DNA from: Anaerolineaceae bacterium
GTDB lineage: Bacteria > Chloroflexota > Anaerolineae > Anaerolineales > Anaerolineaceae
DNA: 64,000 nucleotides
Assembly: GCA_029265815.1 (NCBI GenBank)
Contig: JAJUGU010000011.1
Coordinates: 1-64,000, forward strand
Direction of reading: 5' to 3'
Below are positions 55,322 to 63,369 of the stretch, one piece after another. The translations under genes were made by a program, and so were the position numbers. The number at the start of each line of letters is the position of its first letter. The first letter of the stretch is position 1. The notes beneath the pieces were generated by a model, which was not told where the DNA came from, did not search any database, and was given only the letters and a program-made list of their open reading frames with translations.

Positions 55322-55349
55322 TTTGATCAAGCGGATTGTTGAGTATAAT
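55322..55349 (+). promoter_or_regulatory. Promoter for the aldo/keto reductase gene
   Basis: TTTGAT (55322-55327), 16 bases, then a perfect TATAAT (55344-55349). The predicted start near 55356 is downstream of the longest-frame ATG (55251) and supports the ATG at 55377. Confidence 0.65.
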
Positions 55350-55376
55350 ATTTTGAACAATGGACAGGAATTGGAT

Positions 55377-56318
55377 ATGATGCTTTCATCACAAAAAAAA
55401 GAAAATGATTTCTTCTCGAATATTGACATGGGAGTAGGGACTTGGGCATGGGGAGACCGCTTGTATTGGGGATATGGTGATGCATACGGTGAACCTGAAA
55501 TTCGAGAAGCTTTTTTTGAGTGCATTTCTAATGGAATCACTTTTTTCGATACCGCCGAAGTGTACGGTCAGGGGAAAAGTGAGATATTACTGGGTAAATT
55601 AATTAAGACAATAAACACACCATTAAAGATTGCAACAAAAATGATGCCTTTCCCATGGCGAATTTCTTCTCATTCGCTTAAGAAAGCGCTGACTGCCAGC
55701 CTAAAACGATTAGGATTGTCTAAAATTGATCTTTACCAAATGCATTGGCCATTGAAGCCTGTTCCGGTAACAGAATGGATGAATCGCATGGCTGATTTGG
55801 TTGAGGAAGGTCTGGTCACAGCTGTGGGGGTGTCGAATTACAATCTTGGACAAATCATCTCAGCTCACGAGGTGCTCCGAAAGAGGGGATTAGCGCTAAC
55901 ATCCGTGCAATTGGAGTATCATTTGTTGGATCGCAGAGTCGAAACCAATGGGATAATGGATTACTGCCGTGAACAAGGGATCAAGTTGATTGCGTATAGT
56001 CCTCTTGCTTCCGGAGTTCTAACCGGGAAATATTCCGAGAAAACTCCTCCAAGGGGTGGGCGCGCTAGCCAGTATAACCGTTCACGTCTGGAAAGAATTC
56101 AACCCTTGCTGCGAACAATGATCCGTATTGGAAATGAACATGGTGGAAAGACTGCCGGTCAGGTAGCCTTGAATTGGATCATGTGCAAAGGTGCATTGCC
56201 AATTCCGGGTGCGAAAAACATCGATCAGATGGCGCAAAACCTTGGAGCGCGCGGCTGGCAGCTAGATGAAAGCGAAATAGGAATGTTAGATGAAATCAGC
56301 CGGAAGGTGGCTCAATAA
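55377..56318 (+). CDS. Aldo/keto reductase family oxidoreductase
   Basis: An NADPH-dependent reductase with a TIM barrel, 313 residues from ATG 55377 (AGGAA 6 bases upstream; the promoter lies inside the longer frame). The catalytic tetrad is visible: Asp and Tyr in FFDTAEVYGQGKSE, Lys in KIATKMM, His in YQMHWP. GVSNYNLGQI, QLEYHLLDR, YSPLASGVLTGKY and IPGAKNIDQMAQNL are standard family blocks. The sequence is closest in style to plant and bacterial potassium-channel-beta-like or pyridoxal-type AKRs; the natural substrate is unknown. It is divergent from the zinc-ribbon gene. Confidence 0.92.
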   Translation: MMLSSQKKENDFFSNIDMGVGTWAWGDRLYWGYGDAYGEPEIREAFFECISNGITFFDTAEVYGQGKSEILLGKLIKTINTPLKIATKMMPFPWRISSHSLKKALTASLKRLGLSKIDLYQMHWPLKPVPVTEWMNRMADLVEEGLVTAVGVSNYNLGQIISAHEVLRKRGLALTSVQLEYHLLDRRVETNGIMDYCREQGIKLIAYSPLASGVLTGKYSEKTPPRGGRASQYNRSRLERIQPLLRTMIRIGNEHGGKTAGQVALNWIMCKGALPIPGAKNIDQMAQNLGARGWQLDESEIGMLDEISRKVAQ

Positions 56319-56367
56319 GATATTAATCATTAAACACTAACGAATATAAGATAAGGAATACACAATT

Positions 56368-56913
56368 ATGGAGAAAAAGATCAAGAAAGAGTATTTGCCA
56401 TTCCATGCTGTGAATGAATTTATGCGGGATGATTACCGGTTAACCATACTTCAGGAAGTATTAATGGATCAGGGACGTAATTCAACTGAATTGCGCCAGC
56501 GTATTGGTCGTATGATTTCAAAAGGAGTACAAATTCCCGGATTTCGAAATAGCAATCTGGCTCCTGTTAGTATGAAAGTGAAGAACAGCACGTCTCTTTT
56601 TGAACGATCGCCAGAATTTGCTGCTGCTGTAATGGAGGCCTGGAGCAATCTTCATGCTGACCTTAAGGTGAAAATGGCCGATCTATTGACTTCAAAGAAT
56701 TGGGTAATCCCGCCAGTAGATCAAGATCACAGCCATCTGCCCGGTTTTCAACTCGATTGGCCGAAAGCCGATACATTTGAGGTTTTAATCGAGGCACTGA
56801 AAACTGTGTCTCCTGATCTTCAGGAATCTGATGATAATGTCAGCTTGATGGCGGTTTGGGTCGGAAACCGGCTGCCTTATAATTTGTATGGTGACCAGGA
56901 GAATACAGATTAA
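56368..56913 (+). CDS. Uncharacterised 181-residue protein
   Basis: I do not recognise this family. The protein is soluble, with no membrane segment or cysteine cluster. The N-terminal half is basic and helical, with LTILQEVLMDQGRNSTELRQ; the central part FAAAVMEAWSNLHADLKVKMADLL looks like an amphipathic helical pair; the C-terminus is acidic. It lies 49 bases after the aldo/keto reductase and may be in its operon. Its stop overlaps the stop of convergent scpA by 4 bases (56910-56913). Real coding is supported by normal composition and by being open end to end in a compact region. Confidence 0.72.
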   Translation: MEKKIKKEYLPFHAVNEFMRDDYRLTILQEVLMDQGRNSTELRQRIGRMISKGVQIPGFRNSNLAPVSMKVKNSTSLFERSPEFAAAVMEAWSNLHADLKVKMADLLTSKNWVIPPVDQDHSHLPGFQLDWPKADTFEVLIEALKTVSPDLQESDDNVSLMAVWVGNRLPYNLYGDQENTD

Positions 56914-57698
56914 TCGATGAATTCCAGTTCTTCATCCTCGAGCGCTAAAACTTCTCCCTCAGGTTGAAGTTCGATTTCACCAAACAGCGCTGTTTGTGAT
57001 GCTCCGACCATGTGCCGCTTGACCAGTTCAAGCATAGCCAGAAAGGTGACCACGATTTCAACACGGTCACCTTTTTCTGATAGGAGACTGCGAAAGGTAA
57101 GTTTTCCTGTCCGTTTAAGCGTATCCAGGATGGTGGAGATCTTTTGACGGATCGTGAAGCGAGAAATTGAAACCACTTCACTTAATGGTGGAAGGTTATT
57201 GGGATTATTAAAAATTTCTCTTGCAGCCTGAAGCAGGGCGTCAAGCGTTAACTCACTGATATCCAGGCGTGAAGGAATTTGCAGGTTTGCTGTAGTATCC
57301 AAACGTAAATAGGTATGGAGCCCTTCGGCTTCACGATTCTCAAGGAACTTAGCTAGTTCTTTAAATCGTTTGTAGATGATTAATTGTCTGGCCAGTGACT
57401 CTCCGGGATCTTCTTCAATCTGGAGATCAGGATTTACAGGTTTGGGTAATAATGCTGCAGATTTGATCTGAACCAGTTTTGCCGCGATCACCAGGAACGC
57501 GGACACTTCAGCTGCATCTTGAACTTCGAGGTGGTGCATGTATTCAAGGTATTGATCAGTAACCTGTGCCAGAGCAAGACGGGTAATATCAAGTTCGGCT
57601 TTCTCAATTAATTGCAATAAAAGATCCAGTGGGCCGGAATAGACCTCTGTATCGATTTTATATCCCTCTGTTTGGTGACTGGCGATTTGAAAATCCAC
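56910..57698 (-). CDS. scpA: Segregation and condensation protein A
   Basis: Kleisin that bridges the heads of the Smc dimer in chromosome condensation. The N-terminal block YSGPLDLLLQLIEKAELDI (19-37) and AEVSAFLVIAAKLVQIKSAALLP are diagnostic; a C-terminal winged-helix-like part ends with VTFLAMLELVKRH. The 262 residues match the family. The start is GTG at 57698, with TATAAT ending exactly 7 bases before it and no Shine-Dalgarno sequence. scpB is not nearby, but smc is 2 kb away on the other strand. Confidence 0.95.
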   Translation of the reverse strand: MDFQIASHQTEGYKIDTEVYSGPLDLLLQLIEKAELDITRLALAQVTDQYLEYMHHLEVQDAAEVSAFLVIAAKLVQIKSAALLPKPVNPDLQIEEDPGESLARQLIIYKRFKELAKFLENREAEGLHTYLRLDTTANLQIPSRLDISELTLDALLQAAREIFNNPNNLPPLSEVVSISRFTIRQKISTILDTLKRTGKLTFRSLLSEKGDRVEIVVTFLAMLELVKRHMVGASQTALFGEIELQPEGEVLALEDEELEFID

Positions 57699-57705
57699 GA
57701 TCGTT

Positions 57706-57711
57706 ATTATA
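57706..57711 (-). promoter_or_regulatory. -10 box directly before scpA
   Basis: A perfect TATAAT on the minus strand is followed by 7 bases (AACGATC) and the GTG start. Transcription should begin at or beside the GTG. A weak TCTGAT lies 17 bases upstream. Confidence 0.65.
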
Positions 57712-57758
57712 GCAGATAGTGTGACAGCATCAGATGATTATTTATATGAGTGCTCAGA

Positions 57759-57764
57759 TATAAT
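57759..57764 (+). promoter_or_regulatory. -10 box for the threonine synthase-like gene
   Basis: A perfect TATAAT 35 bases before the ATG at 57800. The -35 region is AT-rich without a clear consensus. Here a normal leader with AAGGAA exists, in contrast to the divergent scpA. Confidence 0.55.
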
Positions 57765-57799
57765 AATCAAAAGAAGACGACTAAGAAAAGGAAACGAGA

Positions 57800-58900
57800 A
57801 TGGCTGCACTGATTAGATGTTCTCAATGTCAACTTCCATACCCCAAAGATCAAACACCTCATCGCTGTTCATGCGGCGGATTATTTGGCTATGCAGAATT
57901 GCCACATTATCAGGCTTCAATGGTCAATCATCGATTACATGGTATGTGGAAGTATGCGGCAATGCTGGGGTTAGAAGAGGATTCACCAGTGGTCACTCTC
58001 GGTGAAGGAGATACTCCTTTGTTAAAATCAACATTAAATGGGCGAGAAATCTACTTCAAAATGGAAAGTCAAAATCCTACCGGCTCATTTAAAGATCGCG
58101 GAACCGCTGTTTTACTCAGTTTTCTACTTTCGCGCGGGATTCGAGAAGCAGTTGAGGACTCATCAGGAAATGCCGGAGCTTCCTTTGCAGCATACGCTGC
58201 AAAAACCGGTTTATTAGGGACCATCTATGCACCCGAATCCACATCGGGGCCAAAACAAAGACAAATCGAAATGTATGGTGCGAATCTGGTACGAGTTCCA
58301 GGTCCTCGATCTGAGGCTGCGCGAGCTGTATTGACTGCGGTCGGAGAAGGTAGAGTATACGCCAGCCATGCTTATATGCCGTTTGGGCTTGCCGGATATG
58401 CCACTATTGCTTACGAACTGGTTGACTCATTGCAAGGTGCGCCAGGAGTTGTGATTGCACCAGTAGGACATGGAGGCTTATTTCTCGGGGTCATGATGGG
58501 TTTCGAATCTCTATTGCGGGCAGGTGAGATTGACCGAATGCCCTATTTTGTCGGTGTGCAGGCTGAAAACTGCTCTCCTATTGTTTCTGCTTTTCATAAT
58601 GGAGACAGAGAGTGTCATGAGACCCATGTTTCTAAAACTCTAGCTGAAGGGGCAAGTGTGGCCAACCCGGTTCACGCGAAGGCAATCTTAGATCGAATGT
58701 ATTCGGGTATGGGAATTGTGACTTCGGCAAGTGAAAATGAGATTATTCATGCTTACCAAATTCTTGCACACCTGGGAATTTACTGTGAACCTACATCTTC
58801 CCTCTCGATAACTCCGCTTCTCAATGATAAAATAAGTGCAATTGGAACAGTGGTTTCGATTATAACTGGATCAGGTTATAAAACGAACACGATACTATAA
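57800..58900 (+). CDS. Threonine synthase-like PLP-dependent enzyme
   Basis: A fold-type II PLP enzyme of 366 residues. An N-terminal zinc ribbon (CSQC...HRCSCGG, about 7-27) is typical of bacterial/archaeal threonine synthases. The PLP lysine is Lys98 in NPTGSFKDRG, and the phosphate-binding Gly loop resembles SSGNAGAS. The classical threonine synthase has STGNT at that point, so a related beta-replacing or deaminating role is possible. Product if canonical: L-threonine from O-phosphohomoserine. AAGGAA precedes the ATG. It is followed 72 bases later by rnc. Confidence 0.87.
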   Translation: MAALIRCSQCQLPYPKDQTPHRCSCGGLFGYAELPHYQASMVNHRLHGMWKYAAMLGLEEDSPVVTLGEGDTPLLKSTLNGREIYFKMESQNPTGSFKDRGTAVLLSFLLSRGIREAVEDSSGNAGASFAAYAAKTGLLGTIYAPESTSGPKQRQIEMYGANLVRVPGPRSEAARAVLTAVGEGRVYASHAYMPFGLAGYATIAYELVDSLQGAPGVVIAPVGHGGLFLGVMMGFESLLRAGEIDRMPYFVGVQAENCSPIVSAFHNGDRECHETHVSKTLAEGASVANPVHAKAILDRMYSGMGIVTSASENEIIHAYQILAHLGIYCEPTSSLSITPLLNDKISAIGTVVSIITGSGYKTNTIL

Positions 58901-58972
58901 ACGAATAATGTGAACGCGAACTTCTCTGAAAAGAGAGGCTGGCGCTCTCCTTATTCCAAGGAGATATGATCT

Positions 58973-59692
58973 TTGAATAATTCCAGACAGGATAAAGAAA
59001 TCGAAACTCCCGAAGAACTGGCAGCCCGAATTATTCCGGAGATGAGTGATCTATTGCTGCTGAGCAGAGCGTTGACCCATCGTTCATATTTAAATGAACA
59101 TCCTGAAGCATTAGAAGACAATGAGCGCCTGGAATTCCTGGGGGATGCAGTATTGGATTTTGTGGTGGGGGCATGGTTATATAATCGCTTTCCAGAAATG
59201 CCTGAAGGGGATCTAACACGGATGCGTTCTGCACTGGTGCATACAGAACAGCTGGCTGATTTTGCCCGCGAATTGGGTCTTGGCAATGCCATGCGGTTGG
59301 GGAAGGGTGAGATTCAGTCTAAGGGATTTGCCCGTTCGGGTTTGCTTTGCGATACTTTTGAGGCATTGATTGGTGCGATTTATCTGGATATGGACATTGC
59401 GGGTGTGAGGAATTTTATCGATCCATTCCTGATTAAGGCTTCTGAAGATATTTTATTAAATCATAAGGACGAAGACCCAAAGAGTAAATTACAGGAGTGG
59501 GCTCAGGGTAAGGGGTACCAGGCGCCGTTGTATACAACTCGAAGTATCTCTGGACCAGATCATTCGAAATTGTTTGAGGTTGATGTATATATAAATGGGA
59601 ATATCTGCGGTAGCGGAACAGGTTCCAGTAAACAGGCTGCCACAAAAATGGCGGCAGCTCAGGCAATTAAAAAACTGCAAATTTCTGATTAG
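58973..59692 (+). CDS. rnc: Ribonuclease III
   Basis: Double-strand-specific endoribonuclease for rRNA and mRNA processing. The signature NERLEFLGDAVLDF is at about 45-58, followed by DTFEALIGAIYLD near 130 with the second acidic pair. A C-terminal dsRNA-binding domain (about 165-235) ends SSKQAATKMAAAQAI. The 239 residues are normal. The start is TTG at 58973, preceded by AAGGAG with 9-base spacing; the ATG at 58966 runs into a stop after four codons. smc begins 14 bases after the stop, which fits a common rnc-smc order. Confidence 0.96.
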   Translation: MNNSRQDKEIETPEELAARIIPEMSDLLLLSRALTHRSYLNEHPEALEDNERLEFLGDAVLDFVVGAWLYNRFPEMPEGDLTRMRSALVHTEQLADFARELGLGNAMRLGKGEIQSKGFARSGLLCDTFEALIGAIYLDMDIAGVRNFIDPFLIKASEDILLNHKDEDPKSKLQEWAQGKGYQAPLYTTRSISGPDHSKLFEVDVYINGNICGSGTGSSKQAATKMAAAQAIKKLQISD

Positions 59693-59706
59693 CGCAAAGA
59701 GAGTCG

Positions 59707-62700
59707 ATGAAACCACGCTTAAAATCGCTTGAGTTACATGGTTATAAAACATTTGCCGGAAAGGTTCTATTTGAATTTCCAGGAAACATTACAGCTATTG
59801 TGGGACCGAATGGATCGGGAAAATCTAATATTGCGGATGCGCTACGTTGGGTTTTAGGTGAACAATCTTATAGTCTGCTGCGTGGGAAAAAGACAGAAGA
59901 TATGATCTTTCTTGGTTCCGACCAACGACCACGGGCAGGCATGGCTTCAGCAACGATCACATTTGATAACGAAGACAACTGGTTGCCCATTGATTACTCA
60001 GAGGTGGGAATTGCCCGGCGAGCGTACCGCGATGGCAGCAACGAATATTTGCTCAACAAACAACGGGTTAGGTTAAAGGATATTTCTGAGCTGCTGGCCC
60101 AGTCAGGTTTGGCGGAGCGCACATACACGATCATTGGTCAGGGACTCGTTGATGCGGCTTTATCGCTTCGACCCGAAGAACGCCGCCGATTTTTTGAAGA
60201 AGCTGCGGGAATTGGCTTGTTTCGCTCAAGACGTGAAGAATCCCTTTCTAGGCTCGATAGTACCCGTAGGAACCTGGAAAGGGTCACAGACATTCTGAGT
60301 GAGCTGGAACCAAGGTTGCGCAGTCTCGAAAGACAGGCAAAACGGGTCGAGGAGTATGATCGCGTAAAAGCTGACCTGCAGATTCTGCTAAAAGATTGGT
60401 ATGGTTTTCACTGGCAAAATACACAAAAAGAATTTTTGCGCAACAAAGAAATTTTGAAAAACCAAGAAGAGAAGGTAAATGCAGCACGCAATAAACGCGC
60501 TGAAATTGAAAAGCAGGTTGAAATTGCTCGAGTGCGTCTACAGGAATTGCGCGGTCTATTAAATCAATGGCATGTTGAATCTGCAGGGCTGCATACTCAA
60601 CGCGAAAAATTGAGCCGCAATATCGCTGTGCTGGAAGAACGTTTACGTTCAAATAAGGATCAGGAGACTCAGTTAACTGCAGAATTGGCACGCAGCGAGG
60701 AACAGGCAACCCTCATCGCGGAAAAATTAGAAGCACTGCTCAACGATAAGGAGTTGCTCGTTTCCGAGATGGAAGAAAGCCAGGAGCAGCTCACAACCAT
60801 TCAACAAGCCTTCTCAACCCGGCAGGAAGAACGTGCTCGTTTAGAGAATCTACTGCATCAAGAGCGTAGAAAACTGGTAGAAACTGAAACCAGGCAAGTC
60901 CAGTTGAAGGCACATTTACGTGAATTACAGAGTCGGATCGAAACGCAGAGTTCCAGCCGTATAAGTCTTGTTGAAGGGATTGAAAAGGTAAGAACGGATA
61001 TTCTCGACTCTCAAAAAAAGCTGGACCAATTGAACGTATCAAAAAATCATGCTGAAAAAAAAGTGGCTGAAATCGAAGCTGAAGTCGCTTCAACGCAAAA
61101 AAATATCAGCGAATGCGAAGAAAAAATCAAGCAGATTAATTCAGAGATCGGAAAGCTGGATGCCGAACTCGCCAGGAATCAGGCTCAATTAGAGGTTCTT
61201 GAACAGGCGGAACGCGCTTTTTCAGGGATGGGAGAGGGCGCTAAAAGTCTGCTGACTGCTGCTCGAAATGGGCGGTTGAAAGGTCAAATTCAGTCGATCA
61301 GTCAATTATTGGATGTGCCCGCTGAATATGAAGTGGCAATCAGTTCTGTTTTAGGCGAACAGCTCGACGCCGTACTTTATGGGGATGAATCAGATGCAGA
61401 ATCAATCTTGCAATTCCTCGAAACAGATAATGCGGGAAGGGCGATTCTTATCCCTTCATCAAGAACCAGACAATCAGACATTCTTCAAAATATTAAAAAT
61501 CCAGAAATAATCGGTACTGCTTCTGACCTGGTAAAAGGAATTAACAATAATATTGAACTGGTTCACTTCTTATTAGGGGGCGTACTGGTGGTAAAAGATC
61601 GTACCACAGCCAGAACATTGATCAAGGAACTTCCCGCCTGGGCAAAAATAGTCACTTTGAAGGGCGAAGTTTTCAATGCCAATGGAGTGATCATAGCTGG
61701 TAAAGAAAGGCGATCTGGCATTATCAGCAGGCCAAGACAGAAGAAAGATTTAGAAGAGTCAACCACTGCTCTACAGCAGAAGAAAGTAAGATTGGTTGAA
61801 GAGCTTGATATATTGAATAGCCAATTAATAAAGTACCAGGAAAAAAGAAAACTGCTCGATGCTGGCCTGAAGGAACAACAATTGGCACTCAACGGAGTGC
61901 ATTCTGCCAGTGACGCTGCATCTCGGAATCTCGCACAACTGACCCAGAAACTGGAATGGCAAAACAGTCAGATTGAAACCTTGCAGAAGCAACTTGATCA
62001 AGCTCAGGAGGAAATTACTGTAACCCAACATGAGGTTGAAAAGGGTGCCCAGTTGATCAGCGTGATCAATACGAATATCAGGGATGCCAATGATAAATTG
62101 CGTGCGGTTCCAATTGATGAACTTCAAGCGCAGGTTGTGCATTGGAATACAACTTTGGCAGTGAATGAGCGGGCGGTAAAGGAATCGGATCGAAGGATTA
62201 GTGAATTTGAGCAAACCGTCACTCAAAATCGAAATCTGGTCGCTCAATTAAAGAATCGTATTGATGAACTAAAGAAAGGCATTTTTGAGGTTGAGCAGGA
62301 AAAAGATAAATTAAAGAAAGAAGAAGAACAAATCAACCAACAAATCGCTATTGCTCAGGAAAAGATCGCGCCTGCTGAAAAAGAGCTTGATTTACTAGAG
62401 GGTGACTATTCGAAATTACAGCACGAATATTCCATTACGCAGCAGTTTGAAGCGAATGCAGATCGGGTCTTTTCACAGACTCAACTAGAGTTATCTCGTA
62501 GCCGTGAGGCACTGGATAGCCTGCGGCGTAAAATCGAAGACGATTTTGGACTGGTAGCATTGGATTATTCAGAAGATATTACTGGTCCCACGCCATTACC
62601 ATTGGAAGGGGTCAATCAGCTTGTTACTCTGACGGAAATACCCAAAGGTCTTGAAGATTCAATAAACCGCCAACGTGCCTTATTGAGGCGAATGGGTGCA

Positions 62701-63309
62701 ATAAACCCTGATGCCCAAAAGGAATACCTTGAAGTAAAGGAACGACACGAATACCTGACATCTCAATTGAGTGATTTGCAAAAAGCCGATGCTGATCTGC
62801 GTCAGATCATTGCTGAGCTAGATGAAATGATGCACAAGCAGTTTCGGACAACCTTCAACGCTGTGGCAGCAGAATTCAAAGTTATGTTTTCGCGGTTGTT
62901 TGGTGGAGGAACAGCAAAACTGGTCATGACAGATAGCGAAAATCCGACTGAAACTGGAATCGATATTGAGGCTAAACTGCCGGGTAGGCGTGAGCAGGGA
63001 TTATCTTTGCTTTCTGGTGGCGAACGATCACTGACTGCAGTGGCATTGATCTTTTCTTTGCTTAAAGTCTCTCCAACACCATTTTGTGTTTTGGATGAGG
63101 TCGATGCCGCACTGGATGAAGCCAATGTCGGCCGCTTTACCGAGTTGCTAAAAGAACTCAGTAAGGAAACCCAGTTTATCGTGATTACCCACAATCGCAA
63201 TACTGTACAGGCGGCTGACGTGATTTACGGGGTTACCATGGGGCGTGATTCAGCCAGCCAGGTGATCAGCATGCGGCTTGATGAAGTCAGTGAAGAGATG
63301 GCTAGGTAG
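59707..63309 (+). CDS. smc: Chromosome segregation protein Smc
   Basis: Condensin ATPase of 1200 residues. The N-terminal head has Walker A GPNGSGKSN (33-41) and the Q-loop region LRWVLGEQS. Two long coiled coils (about 170-500 and 675-1020) flank the hinge (about 510-670), which includes VLGEQLDAVLYG. The C-terminal head has the signature LLSGGERSLTAVALIF and Walker B PFCVLDEVDAALDE. The length is that of standard bacterial Smc. AGAGAG precedes the ATG as a weak ribosome-binding site. It lies 14 bases after rnc and ends at a strong bidirectional terminator. Confidence 0.98.
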   Translation: MKPRLKSLELHGYKTFAGKVLFEFPGNITAIVGPNGSGKSNIADALRWVLGEQSYSLLRGKKTEDMIFLGSDQRPRAGMASATITFDNEDNWLPIDYSEVGIARRAYRDGSNEYLLNKQRVRLKDISELLAQSGLAERTYTIIGQGLVDAALSLRPEERRRFFEEAAGIGLFRSRREESLSRLDSTRRNLERVTDILSELEPRLRSLERQAKRVEEYDRVKADLQILLKDWYGFHWQNTQKEFLRNKEILKNQEEKVNAARNKRAEIEKQVEIARVRLQELRGLLNQWHVESAGLHTQREKLSRNIAVLEERLRSNKDQETQLTAELARSEEQATLIAEKLEALLNDKELLVSEMEESQEQLTTIQQAFSTRQEERARLENLLHQERRKLVETETRQVQLKAHLRELQSRIETQSSSRISLVEGIEKVRTDILDSQKKLDQLNVSKNHAEKKVAEIEAEVASTQKNISECEEKIKQINSEIGKLDAELARNQAQLEVLEQAERAFSGMGEGAKSLLTAARNGRLKGQIQSISQLLDVPAEYEVAISSVLGEQLDAVLYGDESDAESILQFLETDNAGRAILIPSSRTRQSDILQNIKNPEIIGTASDLVKGINNNIELVHFLLGGVLVVKDRTTARTLIKELPAWAKIVTLKGEVFNANGVIIAGKERRSGIISRPRQKKDLEESTTALQQKKVRLVEELDILNSQLIKYQEKRKLLDAGLKEQQLALNGVHSASDAASRNLAQLTQKLEWQNSQIETLQKQLDQAQEEITVTQHEVEKGAQLISVINTNIRDANDKLRAVPIDELQAQVVHWNTTLAVNERAVKESDRRISEFEQTVTQNRNLVAQLKNRIDELKKGIFEVEQEKDKLKKEEEQINQQIAIAQEKIAPAEKELDLLEGDYSKLQHEYSITQQFEANADRVFSQTQLELSRSREALDSLRRKIEDDFGLVALDYSEDITGPTPLPLEGVNQLVTLTEIPKGLEDSINRQRALLRRMGAINPDAQKEYLEVKERHEYLTSQLSDLQKADADLRQIIAELDEMMHKQFRTTFNAVAAEFKVMFSRLFGGGTAKLVMTDSENPTETGIDIEAKLPGRREQGLSLLSGGERSLTAVALIFSLLKVSPTPFCVLDEVDAALDEANVGRFTELLKELSKETQFIVITHNRNTVQAADVIYGVTMGRDSASQVISMRLDEVSEEMAR

Positions 63310-63322
63310 TTGAAATAAAAAG

Positions 63323-63355
63323 AACCTTGGTGATGTTCACACCAAGGTTTTTTTT
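63323..63355. terminator. Bidirectional intrinsic terminator after smc
   Basis: A 10-bp perfect stem AACCTTGGTG / CACCAAGGTT (63323-63332 with 63340-63349) is followed by a T-run on the plus strand; on the minus strand the flank reads CTTTTTATTT. It separates smc from the convergent PpiC gene. Confidence 0.93.
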
Positions 63356-63369
63356 ATAATGCAAATCAA

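Noticed and set aside
55251-55376. Longer aldo/keto reductase start at 55251
   Set aside because: The added residues are not conserved AKR sequence, a perfect TATAAT lies inside them, and AGGAA fits ATG 55377.
55253-55540. Longer zinc-ribbon protein start at 55540
   Set aside because: The extension overlaps the divergent aldo/keto reductase gene and promoter; GGAGGT fits ATG 55252.
58933-58949. Hairpin GAGAG/CTCTC as terminator of the threonine synthase-like gene
   Set aside because: The stem is only 5 bp and is not followed by a T-run.
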